Part shown: one piece after another, positions 1-5,178 of the stretch
Numbering within the stretch: position 1 is the first letter of the stretch
How the letters are laid out: each line of letters starts with the position of its first letter
NCBI RefSeq assembly: GCF_000173615.1
Contig: NZ_ABZS01000113.1
Location: 1-5,374, forward strand
Reading direction: 5' to 3'
Source of the DNA: Sulfurihydrogenibium yellowstonense SS-5
GTDB lineage: Bacteria > Aquificota > Aquificia > Aquificales > Hydrogenothermaceae
DNA length: 5,374 nucleotides
The notes under the pieces: model-generated
Databases searched by the model: none
What the model was told of the DNA's origin: nothing
The model's input: only the letters and a program-made list of their open reading frames with translations
Translations under genes and position numbers: made by a program

Positions 1-31
1 CGTGGATTTTTGGAACAGCCTCAAGTTTAAG
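1..31 (+). repeat. Diverged copy of the repeat flank seen at 4192-4214
   Basis: The string GTGGATTTTTG followed by a CAG(C/T)CTC motif occurs here and again at 4193-4213, where it directly follows the right arm of a palindromic repeat element. The left window edge therefore probably begins just after another copy of that element. Similarity is short and imperfect. Confidence 0.45.
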
Positions 32-47
32 TAAGAAGATTAGAAGT

Positions 48-70
48 TTTATTTATTTATTTATTTATTT
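48..70. repeat. TTTA simple sequence repeat
   Basis: Five consecutive TTTA units (48-67) plus a partial unit lie in non-coding DNA. The tract could vary in length by slippage, but no gene or promoter in the window depends on it visibly. Confidence 0.85.
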
Positions 71-170
71 TATACATCGGATAAGAAATTCAGTAAAAGT
101 AGAAAACTCTTCCCCCGGCTTTGGAATAATAAATAAGGCTACCGTTAACGTGCAACTCTTTTTTTTCCTT

Positions 171-274
171 GTCATCCTGAGGGCTTTAGTCCGAAGGATC
201 CCCTCTTTTAAAAAGGTGGAAAGTGAATAAGTAAGATAAAAAGAACGAAAATTCCAAGCACGGTGCAGAATGAC
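171..274 (+). repeat. Interspersed imperfect palindromic repeat, copy A
   Basis: The left arm (171-200) starts GTCATCCTGAGG and ends CCGAAGGATC. It is followed by the shared core CCCTCTTTTAAAA (201-213). A short remnant of the opposite arm, GCAGAATGAC, sits at 265-274 and is the inverted complement of the GTCATTCTG end. The same architecture recurs at 4110-4189 and 4365-4504. The GTCATYCTGAG...CGAAGRATC motif is, as I recall, widespread in intergenic DNA of many bacteria. It has no coding content and resembles a REP/MITE-like element. Confidence 0.7.
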
Positions 275-290
275 TCGAATGGTGGTTTTC

Positions 291-316
291 GTCATCCAGC
301 AGCGAAGTGAAGGATT
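291..316 (+). repeat. Solitary arm of the palindromic repeat, copy A2
   Basis: GTCATCC-AG-CAGCGAAGTGAAGGATTT matches the repeat arm in its tidy form (compare the complement of 4164-4189, which reads GTCATTCTGAGCGAAGCGAA and on to AATCT). No matching inverted arm follows, so it is a single half-element. Confidence 0.65.
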
Positions 317-401
317 TCCACGTTTTATGTCTTTTGGAAGCAACAGAAACAGAAGTAAATTCTTTGCATGGCTTTTAGTTAATTAAAATTTAAAAACGTC
401 T

Positions 402-416
402 TCACGATTTACGTGA
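402..416. promoter_or_regulatory. Possible operator: inverted repeat TCACG-N5-CGTGA
   Basis: A perfect 5-bp inverted repeat with a 5-nt AT centre lies about 70 nt upstream of the iscU start and ten nt upstream of a candidate -35 box. The spacing fits binding of a dimeric regulator. Half-sites this short occur by chance in a few hundred bases, so this is only a candidate and no regulator family can be named. Confidence 0.25.
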
Positions 417-425
417 TTAATATCA

Positions 426-454
426 TTGGAATAAGATTAATATAGGCTTATTTT
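426..454 (+). promoter_or_regulatory. Possible sigma-70-type promoter for the iscU operon
   Basis: TTGGAA (426-431), a 17-nt spacer and TATTTT (449-454) form a weak -35/-10 pair, 29 nt ahead of the start codon. The surrounding DNA is AT-rich, so other pairs can be drawn. The position before the first gene of a tight operon is the main support. Confidence 0.3.
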
Positions 455-483
455 AATTTAAAATCTATTAGGAGGTTTTAGAC

Positions 484-945
484 ATGTTTGAATATACAGA
501 AAAAGTAATGGATCACTTTATGAATCCAAGAAACTTAGGAGAAATACCAAACCCGGATGGAATAGGACAATGTGGTAATCCATCTTGTGGTGACGCTATG
601 CTCTTTACTATAAAAGTAGATAAAGAGACAGACACGATTACAGATGTTAAGTTTAAAACATTTGGTTGTGGTTCAGCGATAGCGGTATCTTCTGTTTTAA
701 CAGAAATGGTAAAAGGAAAGCCTATTGATTATGCTTTAAACTTGACTTATAAAGAAATTTTTGAAGAGCTTGGCGGACTACCACCACAAAAAATTCACTG
801 CACAAACTTAGGATTAGAAACTCTTCATGTAGCTATTAAAGACTATCTTTTAAAACAAGGTAGAGTGGAAGAGGCAAGCAAAATACCTGACTGTATAGAA
901 GAAGACCATGAAGAAGAAGCAGTATCCTTAGAGCATATAGGATAA
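484..945 (+). CDS. iscU: Iron-sulfur cluster assembly scaffold IscU
   Basis: This 153-residue cytoplasmic scaffold builds Fe-S clusters from sulfur given by a cysteine desulfurase and passes them to apoproteins. The conserved ligands are all visible: Cys35 and Asp37 in SCGD, Cys62 in FGCGS, and His105-Cys106 in KIHC. LPPQK at 99-103 corresponds to the LPPVK loop that E. coli IscU presents to the HscA chaperone. Two extra cysteines (Cys30, Cys137) and a strongly acidic tail (139-145) extend it beyond the usual ~128 residues; the A. aeolicus IscU tail is similar as I recall. The start is decided by AGGAGG at 470-475, eight nt before ATG. It is the first gene of the operon and its stop shares one base with the next start (TAATG). 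No iscS, hscA or ferredoxin gene is in the window. Confidence 0.95.
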   Translation: MFEYTEKVMDHFMNPRNLGEIPNPDGIGQCGNPSCGDAMLFTIKVDKETDTITDVKFKTFGCGSAIAVSSVLTEMVKGKPIDYALNLTYKEIFEELGGLPPQKIHCTNLGLETLHVAIKDYLLKQGRVEEASKIPDCIEEDHEEEAVSLEHIG

Positions 946-2012
946 TGAAAAGAAAGGCAGTAGCGTTATATTCCGGTGGGCTTGATAGCACCCTTGCTAT
1001 CAAGCTCGTTCAAAACCAAGGTATTGATGTCTTAGCACTTCACTTCTATACTGGGTTTTGTATAACAGAAACCAAAAGAAGGAGAGGCGAGAAAAAAGAA
1101 GACGGCTCTCACTACATAAATCCTGCCTTAAAATTTGCTGCAAAATACGGATTTCCTTTAGAAATAGTGGACATATCAGATGGTTATATGGATGTTATCC
1201 TAAATCCAAAATTTGGATATGGGGCAAATATCAATCCATGCATAGATTGTAGAATCTATATGTTTAAAAAAGCAAAAGAAATTATGCAAGAAGTAGGAGC
1301 AGATTTTGTAATTTCAGGTGAAGTTCTTGGACAAAGACCAAAAAGTCAAAAATCCATTCCTTTAAAAATCATAGAAAGAGAGGCGGGTTTAGAGGGTCTT
1401 ATTCTTAGACCATTATCAGCCAAAAAGCTTCCACCAACAATTCCAGAAATAAATGGATGGGTAGATAGAGAAAAGTTAGAAGGCATCGTCGGAAGAAGCA
1501 GAAAAAGACAAATAGAGCTTGCAAAAGAACTTGGAATAGATGAGTATGAATCACCGGCTGGCGGATGCTGTTATCTTACTGATGAAAACTATGCATATAA
1601 ATACAAGGAAACAATGGCAGTTGAAGGAAAGATTACGCAAGAGGATTTAGTTTTATTCACAGTAGGAAGACATTTCAGATTAGACTCAGGAACTAAACTA
1701 ATTGTATCAAGAAATGAAGGAGAAAACAATTTTTTATTGGGATTTAAGAAAAATTATCATTTCTTTGAACCAATCGGAAAAGGTCCGGTGGCAATTGCAA
1801 AAACCATAAACGGCGAAATCTTAGATGAGGATGATAAACAAATAATTGCCAATATAATTGCAAGATATTCAAAGACAATTGACGGTAAAATTGATGTAAA
1901 ATATTCTTTCATGGATAGAGAGGAAATTTTGACTGGATTTCCTTTTGATGATGAAACAATCAATCAATGGAGGGTTAGCTTAAATGGAAATAAAAGCAGA
2001 CATAGTCCATGA
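945..2012 (+). CDS. PP-loop tRNA thiolase-like protein (MnmA/ThiI superfamily) with C-terminal NFACT-R-like domain
   Basis: This 355-residue protein is probably an ATP-dependent sulfur-transfer enzyme acting on tRNA. The PP-loop SGGLDS at residues 10-15 binds ATP for adenylation of the target base. A CIDC motif (Cys99, Cys102) precedes GADFVISGEVLGQRPKSQ (118-135), and PAGGCCYLT (204-212) supplies Cys208/Cys209. One CxxC plus a distant cysteine is the arrangement of [4Fe-4S]-dependent thiolases such as TtuA and archaeal ThiI. From about residue 238 (VGRHFRLDSG, then SRNEGEN) the sequence resembles the NFACT-R RNA-binding domain, in place of the MnmA C-terminal domain. Homologues are usually labelled thiouridylase or 'tRNA methyltransferase', but the modified base is unknown, so no symbol is given. 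Translation is probably coupled to iscU through TAATG, since no good separate ribosome site is seen. Its 3' end overlaps the next gene. Confidence 0.8.
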   Translation: MKRKAVALYSGGLDSTLAIKLVQNQGIDVLALHFYTGFCITETKRRRGEKKEDGSHYINPALKFAAKYGFPLEIVDISDGYMDVILNPKFGYGANINPCIDCRIYMFKKAKEIMQEVGADFVISGEVLGQRPKSQKSIPLKIIEREAGLEGLILRPLSAKKLPPTIPEINGWVDREKLEGIVGRSRKRQIELAKELGIDEYESPAGGCCYLTDENYAYKYKETMAVEGKITQEDLVLFTVGRHFRLDSGTKLIVSRNEGENNFLLGFKKNYHFFEPIGKGPVAIAKTINGEILDEDDKQIIANIIARYSKTIDGKIDVKYSFMDREEILTGFPFDDETINQWRVSLNGNKSRHSP

Positions 2013-2217
2013 TGCAACAGGGACTTACTGTCCAATCCCTATAACAGAACTTGCCAAAGTAGCAAAAAAGGCAGAGAAAGGTCAGATTATAGAGCTTTTA
2101 GCAGACGATGAAGGAGCCATCCAAGATGTACCGGCTTGGTGTCAAACCACCGGAAATGAATTCTTAGGGTACAAAGAAGAAGACGGAATATTACACTTTT
2201 ATATCAGGAAGGTGTAA
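1984..2217 (+). CDS. TusA-family sulfur carrier protein
   Basis: A 77-residue member of the TusA/SirA family, cytoplasmic persulfide carriers that hand sulfur from a desulfurase or rhodanese to tRNA thiolation, molybdenum cofactor synthesis or sulfur oxidation. The family motif CPIP has its acceptor Cys at residue 16, after DATGTY; the second half has the typical DVPAWC and GNEFLGY segments, with a second Cys at 53. Length is normal for the family. The ATG at 1984 follows GGAGGG (1969-1974) by nine nt and overlaps the thiolase reading frame by 29 nt. Its place directly after a thiolase suggests it may deliver sulfur to that enzyme. A role in sulfur-oxidation chemistry, common for TusA paralogues in sulfur-metabolising bacteria, cannot be excluded, so the symbol tusA is withheld. 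Confidence 0.88.
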   Translation: MEIKADIVHDATGTYCPIPITELAKVAKKAEKGQIIELLADDEGAIQDVPAWCQTTGNEFLGYKEEDGILHFYIRKV

Positions 2218-2438
2218 TGAGATTGACAATAGAAAGTAAAATTTCAGAAATTTTTAAAGAATTTCCTGAGCTTGAAGAAAGGTACAAACCTTATTTAAAA
2301 TATTTTTATGAAGAAAGATTGGATACAATACTTTTTAAGAAGTTGAGCTTAATTGGGGCGTTAAAGCTTTTAAACGTGCCTGAGGAAGAAAGAGAAAAAA
2401 TCATACAAGATTTTTATAAAATAGCAAACAAACATTAA
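2217..2438 (+). CDS. Small DUF1858-like protein
   Basis: A 73-residue all-helical-looking protein without signal peptide or membrane segment. The opening LTIESKISEIFKEFPELEE resembles the DUF1858 domain (short helical domain, also found at the N terminus of ScdA/RIC-type iron-sulfur repair proteins), where a similar 'sets in a target, pathway ends with a helix' layout is seen. Unlike many DUF1858 proteins it has no cysteine at all, so it cannot bind a cluster or carry persulfide through Cys. ATG overlaps the previous stop by one base (TAATG), and AGGA at 2206-2209 gives a ribosome site seven nt upstream. Function is unknown. Context between a sulfur carrier and an Nfu domain suggests an adaptor or partner in Fe-S or sulfur traffic, which is inference only. 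Confidence 0.75.
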   Translation: MRLTIESKISEIFKEFPELEERYKPYLKYFYEERLDTILFKKLSLIGALKLLNVPEEEREKIIQDFYKIANKH

Positions 2439-2449
2439 GAGGTAGTGAG

Positions 2450-2671
2450 ATGGTGGCTTTTGACAAAGAACAAGAGGTCAGAGAGATTTTAGACAAAGTA
2501 AGACCTGCCTTACTTGCAGATGCTGGTAATATTGAGCTTGTTAAAGTTGAAAACGACGAAGTGTTTTTAAAATTATACGGCACATGTCAAACATGTCCGG
2601 TTGCTGATATGACAATGAAAGATTTGGTAATTTATACTATAAAAGAATCTCTTCCATGGGTTAAGCTGTAA
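2450..2671 (+). CDS. Nfu-type iron-sulfur cluster carrier (NifU C-terminal domain)
   Basis: A 73-residue protein consisting only of the NifU C-terminal (Nfu) domain. Such domains bind a [4Fe-4S] cluster between two subunits and deliver it to target enzymes. The cluster motif is GTCQTCPVADMTMKD, with Cys46 and Cys49, matching the family's CxxCP followed by a T-x-K helix. The N-terminal half (VREILDKVRPALLADAGNIELVKV region) has the expected helix-strand pattern. GAGGT at 2439-2443 sits six nt before the ATG, and the gene begins 11 nt after the preceding stop. Standing in the same operon as iscU, it plausibly acts downstream of the scaffold, for example toward the Fe-S-dependent thiolase. No A-type carrier (IscA) is nearby. 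Confidence 0.9.
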   Translation: MVAFDKEQEVREILDKVRPALLADAGNIELVKVENDEVFLKLYGTCQTCPVADMTMKDLVIYTIKESLPWVKL

Positions 2672-2698
2672 ACATTGGAGAAGAAAAATATCAATAAC

Positions 2699-3538
2699 AT
2701 GACTTTAGACGGAAATACCTTAGTCTATGGATTATTTGGTTATCCTGTAAAACATTCAAAGTCTCCTACGTTTCAAACAGCAGTATTCCAACATCTTGGT
2801 ATAAATGCTGTGTATGTACCATTTCAGGTAAAACCTGAAGATATAGAAAAAGCGGTAGAATCTTTAAGAGTTTTAGATATCAAAGGCGTCAATGTTACAA
2901 TCCCACACAAAGAAAACGTAATTCCATATCTTAATGAAATCTCAGAAGAAGTCAAAGTAATCAAAGCTGTCAACACGATCAAAAATATTGATGGATATCT
3001 TATTGGGTACAATACAGATTGGTATGGATTCATTGAAGGTTTGAAAGAAATCATGCCGGATATAGCTGGTAAACGAGTTTTAGTCATTGGTGCAGGTGGT
3101 TCTTCAAGGGCAATTATTTATGGACTATTAAATCAAGGAGTTGGAAAAATTTATTTAGCCAACCGAACTATAAAGCGGGCAGAGAATTTGATAGAAGATT
3201 TTTCTAACTTTTATAGAATTGTTAAAATGATTATAAAACCAATCAGCTTAGACGAGATAAACCGTATTTTGAACGAAGTTGAACTCATAGTTAATACAAC
3301 TTCCGTGGGTCTAAATGAAGATGACCCAGAAATTTTTGATTACAATCTTATCAATTCAAGCCATACAGTTGTAGATATTATCTATGAAGAAACTAAACTG
3401 CTACAAAAAGCAAAAGAAAAAAATGCTAACTATCAAAATGGCTATCCTATGTTAATTTACCAAGGGGCAAAATCTTTTGAAATTTGGACTGGCAAACCAG
3501 CACCAATAGAAGTTATGAAAAGGGCTATTGGGGTATAA
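2699..3538 (+). CDS. aroE: Shikimate 5-dehydrogenase
   Basis: AroE reduces 3-dehydroshikimate to shikimate with NADPH in aromatic amino-acid synthesis, in the cytoplasm. Read as 279 residues from ATG at 2699, it has the whole active site: Ser20 and Ser22 in KHSKSP, Thr67 and catalytic Lys71 in NVTIPHK, Asn92 in AVNT, Asp107 in YNTDW and Gln256 in YQGAKSF. The NADP fold shows GAGGSSRA (131-138) and NRT (155-157), which favours NADP over NAD. A TTG at 2675 would add eight residues, but it lacks a ribosome site. The ATG has GGAGAAG at 2677-2683, rather far (15 nt), yet places the N terminus like that of A. aeolicus AroE as I recall it. It begins 27 nt after the Nfu stop, so it is probably co-transcribed, although its pathway is unrelated. 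Confidence 0.95.
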   Translation: MTLDGNTLVYGLFGYPVKHSKSPTFQTAVFQHLGINAVYVPFQVKPEDIEKAVESLRVLDIKGVNVTIPHKENVIPYLNEISEEVKVIKAVNTIKNIDGYLIGYNTDWYGFIEGLKEIMPDIAGKRVLVIGAGGSSRAIIYGLLNQGVGKIYLANRTIKRAENLIEDFSNFYRIVKMIIKPISLDEINRILNEVELIVNTTSVGLNEDDPEIFDYNLINSSHTVVDIIYEETKLLQKAKEKNANYQNGYPMLIYQGAKSFEIWTGKPAPIEVMKRAIGV

Positions 3539-3543
3539 AGCTT

Positions 3544-3957
3544 ATGAAAAGCTATACTAAGTATTTGACCTTTAATACAAAAAACAGGCGTGAAATAATA
3601 AGAATTACTGAAGAAGTAGAAAAAGCAGTTAAAGAATCTGAAGTTAAGGAAGGACTTTGTCTTGTATCTGCAATGCATCTGACTGCTTCGGTAATTGTTC
3701 AAGATGATGAAGAAGGGCTTCATGAGGATATTTGGAATTGGCTTGATAGCTTAGCACCATTCAAAAAAGATTATAAACATCATTTAACAGGTGAAGATAA
3801 CGCAGATGCGCATCTAAAAAATCTCTTAACTCATCTGCAGGTAGTACTTCCCATCACAAATGGCAAATTAGACCTTGGTCCATGGCAAGAGGTTTTTTAT
3901 GTAGAATATGATGGCCAAAGACCAAAGCGTGTGATTATAAAGATAATTGGAATGTGA
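3544..3957 (+). CDS. YjbQ/UPF0047 family protein
   Basis: A 137-residue member of the UPF0047 (YjbQ) family, found in all domains. Members have been reported to show weak thiamine-phosphate synthase activity, but the true role is unsettled. The family signature is complete: [13 protein letters not shown] (44-56), [15 protein letters not shown] (79-93), [20 protein letters not shown] (102-121) and DGQRPKRV (123-130). The His and Asp/Glu residues in these blocks form the conserved metal-type pocket. The usual leading SSS/'FVPST' is replaced by the short [10 protein letters not shown]. An upstream in-frame ATG at 3484 would overlap aroE by 55 nt and add 20 residues not seen in the family, so ATG 3544 is preferred; GGGGT at 3530-3534 is a modest ribosome site. 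Five nt separate it from aroE, so it is probably the last gene of the operon. Confidence 0.9.
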   Translation: MKSYTKYLTFNTKNRREIIRITEEVEKAVKESEVKEGLCLVSAMHLTASVIVQDDEEGLHEDIWNWLDSLAPFKKDYKHHLTGEDNADAHLKNLLTHLQVVLPITNGKLDLGPWQEVFYVEYDGQRPKRVIIKIIGM

Positions 3958-3970
3958 TTAAGTTGAAATG

Positions 3971-4051
3971 ATTTACTTTTAAATAAGCATTGAATTAAAA
4001 TCTAAAAACCATCGAAATAATGAATTTTAAAATAGAGTTTTAAAAGTAGAT
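3971..4051. repeat. AT-rich inverted repeat after yjbQ
   Basis: ATTTACTTTTAAA (3971-3983) is complementary to TTTAAAAGTAGAT (4039-4051) except for one T:G pair, with a 55-nt loop. It could be the terminal repeat of a small degenerate element or a weak terminator-like structure. AT richness makes chance pairing possible. Confidence 0.35.
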
Positions 4052-4057
4052 AATATT

Positions 4058-4087
4058 TGAAAGTGTTCCAAATGAAAGTGTTCCAAA
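4058..4087 (+). repeat. 15-bp perfect tandem duplication
   Basis: TGAAAGTGTTCCAAA occurs twice back to back (4058-4072 and 4073-4087). The second copy runs straight into the 4078-4121 direct repeat, so it looks like a local slippage or insertion duplication at the edge of that repeat. Confidence 0.9.
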
Positions 4088-4121
4088 ATTCTCGTAAGCT
4101 TACCTTTCTGTCATCCTGAGG
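4078..4121 (+). repeat. Direct repeat DR1, copy 1
   Basis: The segment starts GTGTTCCAAAATTCTCGTAA, continues GCTTACCTTTC and ends in the TCATCCTGAGG arm. It recurs at 4240-4285 with three substitutions and a 2-nt insertion. The palindromic element is thus embedded in a longer repeated unit. Confidence 0.85.
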
Positions 4122-4189
4122 TTGTAAGCCGAAGAATCTCTTTTTTAAAATAAAGTAAAAATGAGATTCTTCGCTTCGCTCAGAATGAC
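4110..4189. repeat. Interspersed imperfect palindromic repeat, copy B (best preserved)
   Basis: The left arm (4110-4140) opens GTCATCCTGAGG and closes CGAAGAATCTC. The right arm (4163-4189) is GAGATTCTTCGCTTCGCTCA followed by GAATGAC, whose complement matches both ends of the left arm; the left arm carries a few extra central bases. The core 4138-4150 is CTCTTTTTTAAAA. As RNA it would fold into a long hairpin from either strand, which suits a bidirectional terminator between the convergent yjbQ and nth genes. Confidence 0.8.
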
Positions 4190-4239
4190 GATGTGGATTT
4201 TTGCAAGCAGTCTCGATAATATTTTTATATATACGTCGG

Positions 4240-4285
4240 GTGTTCTAAAATTCTCGTAAGCTCACCTTTCCGTATCATCCTGAGG
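4240..4285 (+). repeat. Direct repeat DR1, copy 2
   Basis: This copy starts GTGTTCTAAAATTCTCGTAA, continues GCTCACCTTTCCG and ends TATCATCCTGAGG, matching 4078-4121 closely. The two starts are 162 bp apart, which indicates duplication of a unit including one palindromic element and its right flank. Confidence 0.85.
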
Positions 4286-4314
4286 ACGTAAAAGTATCTC
4301 CTCTTTTAAAAGAG
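4275..4314 (+). repeat. Palindromic repeat, copy C (left half only)
   Basis: TCATCCTGAGG (4275-4285) is followed by GTATCTC and the core CTCTTTTAAAAGAG (4301-4314), which is a perfect 14-bp palindrome. No GAATGAC-type right arm follows, so the element is truncated. Confidence 0.65.
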
Positions 4315-4364
4315 AGGAAAAGAAAGTTAACCTTTCTCTAATACTTGCCATTCAACATTATACT

Positions 4365-4504
4365 GTCATCCTACGAGGATATAAATCCGAAGGCTCTCTT
4401 TTTTTAAAGTAGGCGAGAAATTGAGAATAAGCAATTTATCAATTGCCATACAATGAATAAGTGAGAGTTAAAAGGCGAAGATTATTCACTTCATTTAGGA
4501 TGAT
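4365..4504. repeat. Palindromic repeat, copy D (decayed, enlarged)
   Basis: The left arm (4365-4398) begins GTCATCCTACGAGG and contains CCGAAGG before CTCTC and a T-rich core. The right arm (4479-4504) matches the copy B right arm (4164-4189) at 19 of 26 positions. Six of the seven differences are transitions. About 80 bp separate the arms, more than in copy B. It ends 27 nt past the nth stop codon. Confidence 0.6.
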
Positions 4505-4530
4505 AAAGTTGATTTTTAGAGTAGTTCCAT

Positions 4531-5178
4531 TTAACTCTTTTTATCATATTCACAGTACTTTATAATCGGACATTGGTTACACTTAGGCTTAACAGGCTTG
4601 CAAATAGTTTGTCCAAAGGCAACAAATACAAAATTTATATCTTTCCAGTATTTTTTAGGCAATATCTCCATCAGCTTAAACTCGGTCTCTTCCGGATTTT
4701 TGGTTTTTACTAAGCCAATTCTATTTGATATTCTGTGAACATGAACATCTACACATATAGCAGGTTTCCCAAAACCTTCTGATAAAACTAAATTCGCCGT
4801 TTTCCTTCCAACACCTTTGAAAGATAAAAGCGTTTCTAAATCGTCAGGAACCTTAGAATTAAATTTTTCAACAAGTATTTTTGAAATCTCTTTTATAATT
4901 TTTGCTTTATTTCTATAAAATCCAACCGGATAGATTAATTCTTCTATTTCTTTCTCAGAAAGTTTTAAAATTTTTTCCGGCGTATCTGCAACTTTAAAAA
5001 GTCTATCACTTGCTTGAGCTGTTGTTTGGTCTTTTGTTCTAAGGCTTAAAATGGTAGAAATCAGTATTTTAAACGGGTCATTTCCATTTCTCCCCATAAA
5101 TGCAACTACAGGAGCGTTCCAATTTTTGCTTTCTTTTTTTAATATTCTAAAAGCTTTTTCAAATGTTTTTAAATCCAT
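4531..5178 (-). CDS. nth: Endonuclease III (DNA glycosylase/AP lyase)
   Basis: Nth removes oxidised pyrimidines from DNA and nicks the abasic site in base excision repair. The 215-residue protein has the helix-hairpin-helix segment [16 protein letters not shown], with the catalytic Lys in RKTA, and the catalytic Asp in CVDVHVHR about 18 residues later. The C terminus carries the [4Fe-4S] motif C-x6-C-x2-C-x5-C ([17 protein letters not shown]). Length is typical (E. coli 211). The start at 5178 is chosen because TGAGGA lies five nt upstream; the alternative ATG at 5190, four residues longer, has no ribosome site and its own ATG forms part of that TGAGGA. It converges on the operon to its left and diverges from the permease to its right. 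As a Fe-S protein it may receive its cluster from the IscU/Nfu system encoded nearby. Confidence 0.95.
   Translation of the reverse strand: MDLKTFEKAFRILKKESKNWNAPVVAFMGRNGNDPFKILISTILSLRTKDQTTAQASDRLFKVADTPEKILKLSEKEIEELIYPVGFYRNKAKIIKEISKILVEKFNSKVPDDLETLLSFKGVGRKTANLVLSEGFGKPAICVDVHVHRISNRIGLVKTKNPEETEFKLMEILPKKYWKDINFVFVAFGQTICKPVKPKCNQCPIIKYCEYDKKS

Larger units (their letters stand above)
3958..4530. other. Gene-free, repeat-filled spacer between convergent genes
   Basis: No reading frame here has a plausible start, ribosome site and protein family. The spacer separates the 3' ends of yjbQ (forward) and nth (reverse). It contains an AT-rich inverted repeat, a 15-bp tandem duplication, a direct repeat of about 45 bp and three palindromic elements listed separately. 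No classical GC-rich terminator with a T-run is apparent right after either gene, so termination may rely on the repeat hairpins. Confidence 0.8.

Noticed and set aside
65..343. Reverse-strand 92-codon reading frame
   Set aside because: It lies across the palindromic repeat copies and the end of the TTTA tract, has no recognisable family or ribosome site, and its composition follows the repeats.
360..483. Riboswitch or tRNA upstream of iscU
   Set aside because: No cloverleaf, no conserved riboswitch core and no GC-rich stem was found in this AT-rich leader.
1058..1252. Forward frame inside the thiolase gene
   Set aside because: Alternative frame of a well-supported gene with low-complexity Arg/Lys-rich product and no ribosome site.
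1757..1963. Reverse frame opposite the thiolase C-terminal domain
   Set aside because: Antisense shadow of a coding region with clear domain similarity on the forward strand.
2401..2583. Reverse frame opposite the Nfu gene
   Set aside because: Serine/leucine-rich antisense shadow; the forward strand encodes the CxxCP Nfu domain.
2824..3087. Reverse frame opposite aroE
   Set aside because: Antisense shadow of catalytic AroE blocks.
3484..3543. Earlier ATG for yjbQ
   Set aside because: It would overlap aroE by 55 nt and add residues outside the family; ATG 3544 fits better.
3457..3723. Reverse frame spanning the aroE-yjbQ junction
   Set aside because: Phe/Tyr-rich antisense shadow across two genes with clear families.
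4058..4504. CRISPR array
   Set aside because: The repeats differ in length and sequence, spacing is irregular, and they are imperfect palindromes without uniform spacers or cas genes.
4518..4542. Hairpin AGAGT...ACTCT followed by T5 as a terminator
   Set aside because: Only five base pairs with an 11-nt loop, overlapping the nth 3' end and more than 550 nt from yjbQ; too weak to call.
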